In this document: one piece after another, positions 5,064-6,630 of the stretch
How the letters are laid out: the number at the start of each line of letters is the position of its first letter
Position numbering within the stretch: the stretch's first letter is position 1
Assembly: GCA_002410755.1 (NCBI GenBank)
Contig: DHOL01000007.1
Span: 1 to 6,630 of the forward strand
Direction: 5' to 3'
DNA: 6,630 nucleotides
Origin: Ruminococcaceae bacterium UBA5391
GTDB lineage: Bacteria; Bacillota; Clostridia; Oscillospirales; Acutalibacteraceae
The notes under the pieces: generated by a model
Seen by the model: only the letters and a program-made list of their open reading frames with translations
The model's database searches: none
Told to the model about the DNA's origin: nothing
Program-made: the position numbers and the translations under genes

Positions 5064-6169
5064 AACCGATAACCAATACCATTTTGAATGATACCATTAA
5101 GCACTTCCGCTTTGAAGGAAACTTTATCCGGGTATCCTCCTACGGCAGCGGCCATATCAATGACACGTTTGCCGCCTGGTTCCAGCAGGGAGACCATTCT
5201 TGCCGCTATATCCTTCAGCGTATCAACACGCATGTTTTCAGTGACCCCGTGAGCCTGATGGAAAATGTCGTAGGCGTTACGAATTTTCTCCGCCGCAAAA
5301 TTCTTGCAAATGGAGGGAACCCGGAGCGGGAAACACTGAACCTGATTCCAGCCGTGGAAGGCGGATATTATGTGGTAGATGCTGACGGCGGTTACTGGCG
5401 TGCCTACCGCTTCATTGAAGGGACGGTAACGCTCCAGCAGGCCCGCAGTCCAAAAGATTTTTATGAATCCGCACGCGCACTTGGAAAATTTCAAATGCTG
5501 CTTGCAGATTATCCTGCCGGTACGCTCCATGAGACAATCGCCCGTTTCCACGATACACCGGACCGTATCCGCCAGTTCCATGAAGCTTTGGATGCGGATG
5601 CGAAAGGACGTGCTGCCAGCGCAAAACAGGAAATCGGGTTTGTTAAGGCTCGGGAAAAATATACAGGCCTTTTAACTGGTTTGCTCGCACAGAAAAAGCT
5701 GCCGCTGCGTGTTACACATAACGATACAAAGCTGAACAATATTTTGCTTGATGAAAAGACCGGCAGGGGCATCTGCCTGATTGACCTTGATACGGTGATG
5801 CCGGGCCTCTCCCTCTATGACTTCGGCGATTCCATTCGTTTTGGTGCGTCGACGGCCGCTGAAGATGAGCCTGATCTCTCAAAAGTCCACTTTGATATCA
5901 GCCTGTTCGAGGCGTTTACAAAAGGCTATCTTGAGATTGCCGGCAGCGTACTTACCCCAGAAGAAATCGACCATCTTCCTGATGGCGCGAAAATGATGAC
6001 ACTGGAATGCGGGACGAGGTTCCTGACAGACTATCTGAGTGGTGATGTCTATTTTAAAACATCCCGTGAAAACCATAACCTTGACCGCTGCCGCACGCAG
6101 TTCAAACTGGTCAGTGAAATGGAGCAGCAGTGGAATGATATGAAGCGGGTTGTTAAGAAGTACTGCTGA
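5060..6169 (+). CDS. NahK-like N-acetylhexosamine 1-kinase (APH/choline-kinase fold phosphotransferase)
   Basis: A 369-residue kinase of the aminoglycoside-phosphotransferase fold. It closely resembles, from memory, Bifidobacterium longum N-acetylhexosamine 1-kinase (NahK/LnpB, about 359 residues), which phosphorylates GlcNAc or GalNAc at the anomeric position using ATP. Shared stretches include YGSGHINDTF (28-37), RYILQRINTHVF (49-60), LMENV (66-70), ETIARFHDTPDR (158-169) and YDFGDSIRFGAST (253-265), followed by LECGTRFLTDYLSGDVYF. The catalytic loop is THNDTKLNNIL (219-229, Asp222), and the metal-binding counterpart of DFG is IDLDT (241-245). The start ATG 5060 overlaps the upstream stop, with GGGAGGA at 5047-5053. 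In the lacto-N-biose/galacto-N-biose pathway NahK feeds a uridylyltransferase; here the partner is an NTP-transferase-type enzyme, and no GNB/LNB phosphorylase is visible in the window. Specificity for HexNAc is inferred by similarity; another hexose is possible. General databases often label such genes simply aminoglycoside phosphotransferase, but antibiotic resistance is unlikely. Confidence 0.86.
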   Translation: MKPITNTILNDTIKHFRFEGNFIRVSSYGSGHINDTFAAWFQQGDHSCRYILQRINTHVFSDPVSLMENVVGVTNFLRRKILANGGNPERETLNLIPAVEGGYYVVDADGGYWRAYRFIEGTVTLQQARSPKDFYESARALGKFQMLLADYPAGTLHETIARFHDTPDRIRQFHEALDADAKGRAASAKQEIGFVKAREKYTGLLTGLLAQKKLPLRVTHNDTKLNNILLDEKTGRGICLIDLDTVMPGLSLYDFGDSIRFGASTAAEDEPDLSKVHFDISLFEAFTKGYLEIAGSVLTPEEIDHLPDGAKMMTLECGTRFLTDYLSGDVYFKTSRENHNLDRCRTQFKLVSEMEQQWNDMKRVVKKYC

Positions 6170-6187
6170 AAGTGTTGTTGGCATAGG

Positions 6188-6238
6188 CGCAAAATACAAG
6201 TAGTTGTCCTCTTTTTCCTGACGGAGAGGATATTTGCG
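6188..6238. other. Compound stem-loop downstream of the kinase gene
   Basis: CGCAAA (6188-6193) pairs with TTTGCG (6233-6238), and inside it TCCTCT (6207-6212) pairs with AGAGGA (6225-6230). Ten bases on the left side are unpaired. It starts 19 bases after the kinase stop. There is no U-run after it, so it is more likely an mRNA 3' structure or a chance fold than a terminator. Confidence 0.3.
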
Positions 6239-6307
6239 GTTCACTAAAGCAGAGAATCTATCTTACAATCAATGTTAAATTGAAAATAAATATTGCATGG
6301 CACAATA

Positions 6308-6350
6308 AAAAAGTATTCCGCCGCAAAGCAATTACGACGGAATACTTTTT
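6308..6350. terminator. Strong bidirectional intrinsic terminator ending the sugar operon
   Basis: AAAAAGTATTCCG (6308-6320) pairs perfectly with CGGAATACTTTTT (6338-6350). After one C-A mismatch, CG/CG adds two more pairs, giving a 16-position stem with an 11-base loop. A-run and T-run flank the stem symmetrically, so it can act in both directions. It lies 139 bases beyond the kinase stop and is the best terminator for the nucleotidyltransferase/kinase transcript. Confidence 0.85.
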
Positions 6351-6384
6351 GTATTCCAAGGGTACGAAAAATACCAGACAGAAC

Positions 6385-6427
6385 TGTAATAGCTTCCCGT
6401 CTAAGTAATTGATGAGAAGCTATTACA
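6385..6427. repeat. 12-bp inverted repeat / hairpin
   Basis: TGTAATAGCTTC (6385-6396) is perfectly complementary to GAAGCTATTACA (6416-6427), with a 19-base spacer. There is no U-run after the right arm, so it does not look like a standard terminator. It could be a paired binding site, an RNA hairpin or part of a small repeat element. It lies 35 bases after the terminator. Confidence 0.6.
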
Positions 6428-6482
6428 AAATTCAGTCCTTAAACTAAAACATCTTAGCACTTGAACTTATTATTATATTTTT

Positions 6483-6558
6483 TGGTGTGCCCGCGGGAAA
6501 TTTGAAACCGGGATCTTCTGATTACGGGTTAGTCTTTTCTACGGTTTGTATCCGAACT
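6483..6558 (-). pseudogene. Decayed tRNA-like sequence, 3' half recognisable
   Basis: Read on the minus strand, the 3' half keeps tRNA spacing: anticodon-loop-like CCCGTAA (6528-6522), 3' anticodon stem TCAGA (6521-6517), variable loop AGATC, a 5-base T-stem position CCGGT, a canonical T-loop TTCAAAT (6506-6500), then GCGGGCA and a CCA at 6485-6483. Taken at face value the anticodon would be CGU (Thr), but U33 is replaced by C. Only three of five anticodon-stem pairs form, the T-stem is mismatched (including the 53-61 pair), one extra base precedes CCA, and the 5' half gives neither a matching acceptor strand nor a clear D-arm. It is therefore not a functional tRNA. A pseudogene, an old integration-site relic or chance resemblance are the alternatives. 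Confidence 0.4.
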
Positions 6559-6630
6559 TTAAGATATTTTCAAAACTGAAATGTTAGCCTGAACAAAAAT
6601 AGTTACTGAAAATATCTTAAAGTTCGGATA
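6549..6630. repeat. Perfect 24-bp inverted repeat reaching the window edge
   Basis: Bases 6549-6572 (beginning TATCCGAACTTTAAGA) are the exact reverse complement of 6607-6630, with a 34-base spacer. The right arm ends at the last base of the window, so the repeat may be longer. On the minus strand the left arm runs directly into the tRNA-like relic, so its 5' part is present as an inverted copy. A hairpin this long and perfect is not expected by chance. The ends of a small transposable element, an invertible segment or an inverted duplication are possible; no recombinase is visible here. Confidence 0.85.

Larger units (their letters stand above)
6170..6630. other. Gene-free region rich in inverted repeats
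   Basis: No convincing coding frame is seen here on either strand. The sequence becomes markedly AT-richer than the genes before it. It holds a compound stem-loop (6188-6238), a strong terminator (6308-6350), a 12-bp inverted repeat (6385-6427), a tRNA-like relic on the minus strand (about 6483-6558) and a 24-bp inverted repeat reaching the window edge (6549-6630). No transposase, recombinase or CRISPR repeats are visible. It may be the boundary of a mobile or rearranged segment (inference). Confidence 0.6.

Noticed and set aside
5060..6169. Aminoglycoside resistance phosphotransferase.
   Set aside because: The fold is shared, but the detailed sequence follows N-acetylhexosamine 1-kinase, and the coupled nucleotidyltransferase points to sugar metabolism.
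5879..6244. A 121-codon minus-strand frame overlapping the kinase end.
   Set aside because: Most of it is opposite the kinase gene, with no start signals and no recognisable domain.

Overview
The window looks like chromosome from a Gram-positive anaerobe of the class Clostridia, probably Ruminococcaceae/Oscillospiraceae-like. This rests on strong GGAGG-type ribosome binding sites, consensus sigma-A promoters, moderate GC content, a short monofunctional phosphotransacetylase, and a GGGtGRT/NifU-like gene pair of the kind seen in anaerobes. The taxonomic call is inference from gene content, not from a marker gene.

Layout. (1) Bases 1-1513, minus strand: a two-gene operon with a NifU-like Fe-S scaffold protein first and a GGGtGRT-family protein second. 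The second gene runs off the left edge inside its name-giving glycine motif. A TTGAAA-17-TATAAT promoter at 1558-1586 drives the pair. (2) Bases 1514-1772: a divergent promoter region. (3) Bases 1773-2768, plus strand: pta, with no ackA behind it, closed by a GC-rich terminator. (4) Bases 3031-3948, plus: an AraC-family regulator with a cupin-like sensor domain. (5) Bases 4134-6169, plus: a translationally coupled pair, a sugar-1-phosphate nucleotidyltransferase and a NahK-like N-acetylhexosamine 1-kinase, preceded by a structured leader. (6) Bases 6170-6630: no gene, but a strong terminator, several inverted repeats, a decayed tRNA-like 3' half on the minus strand, and a perfect 24-bp inverted repeat that reaches the right edge.

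How the parts may work together. The kinase and nucleotidyltransferase would turn a free N-acetylhexosamine (or related hexose) into its 1-phosphate and then into a nucleotide sugar. The AraC-type gene just upstream is the natural candidate regulator. Pta interconverts acetyl-CoA and acetyl phosphate in fermentation. The scaffold/GGGtGRT pair is probably linked to Fe-S metabolism, but the job of the GGGtGRT protein is not known to me.

The most interesting points are: a palindrome with the same core, CAAAG-N9-CTTTG, in front of both pta and the AraC-type gene, suggesting one shared regulator; the NifU-like scaffold that lacks the usual third-cysteine motif and is paired with the uncharacterised GGGtGRT protein; the leader of the sugar operon with mutually exclusive pairings; and the tRNA-like/inverted-repeat cluster at the right edge.
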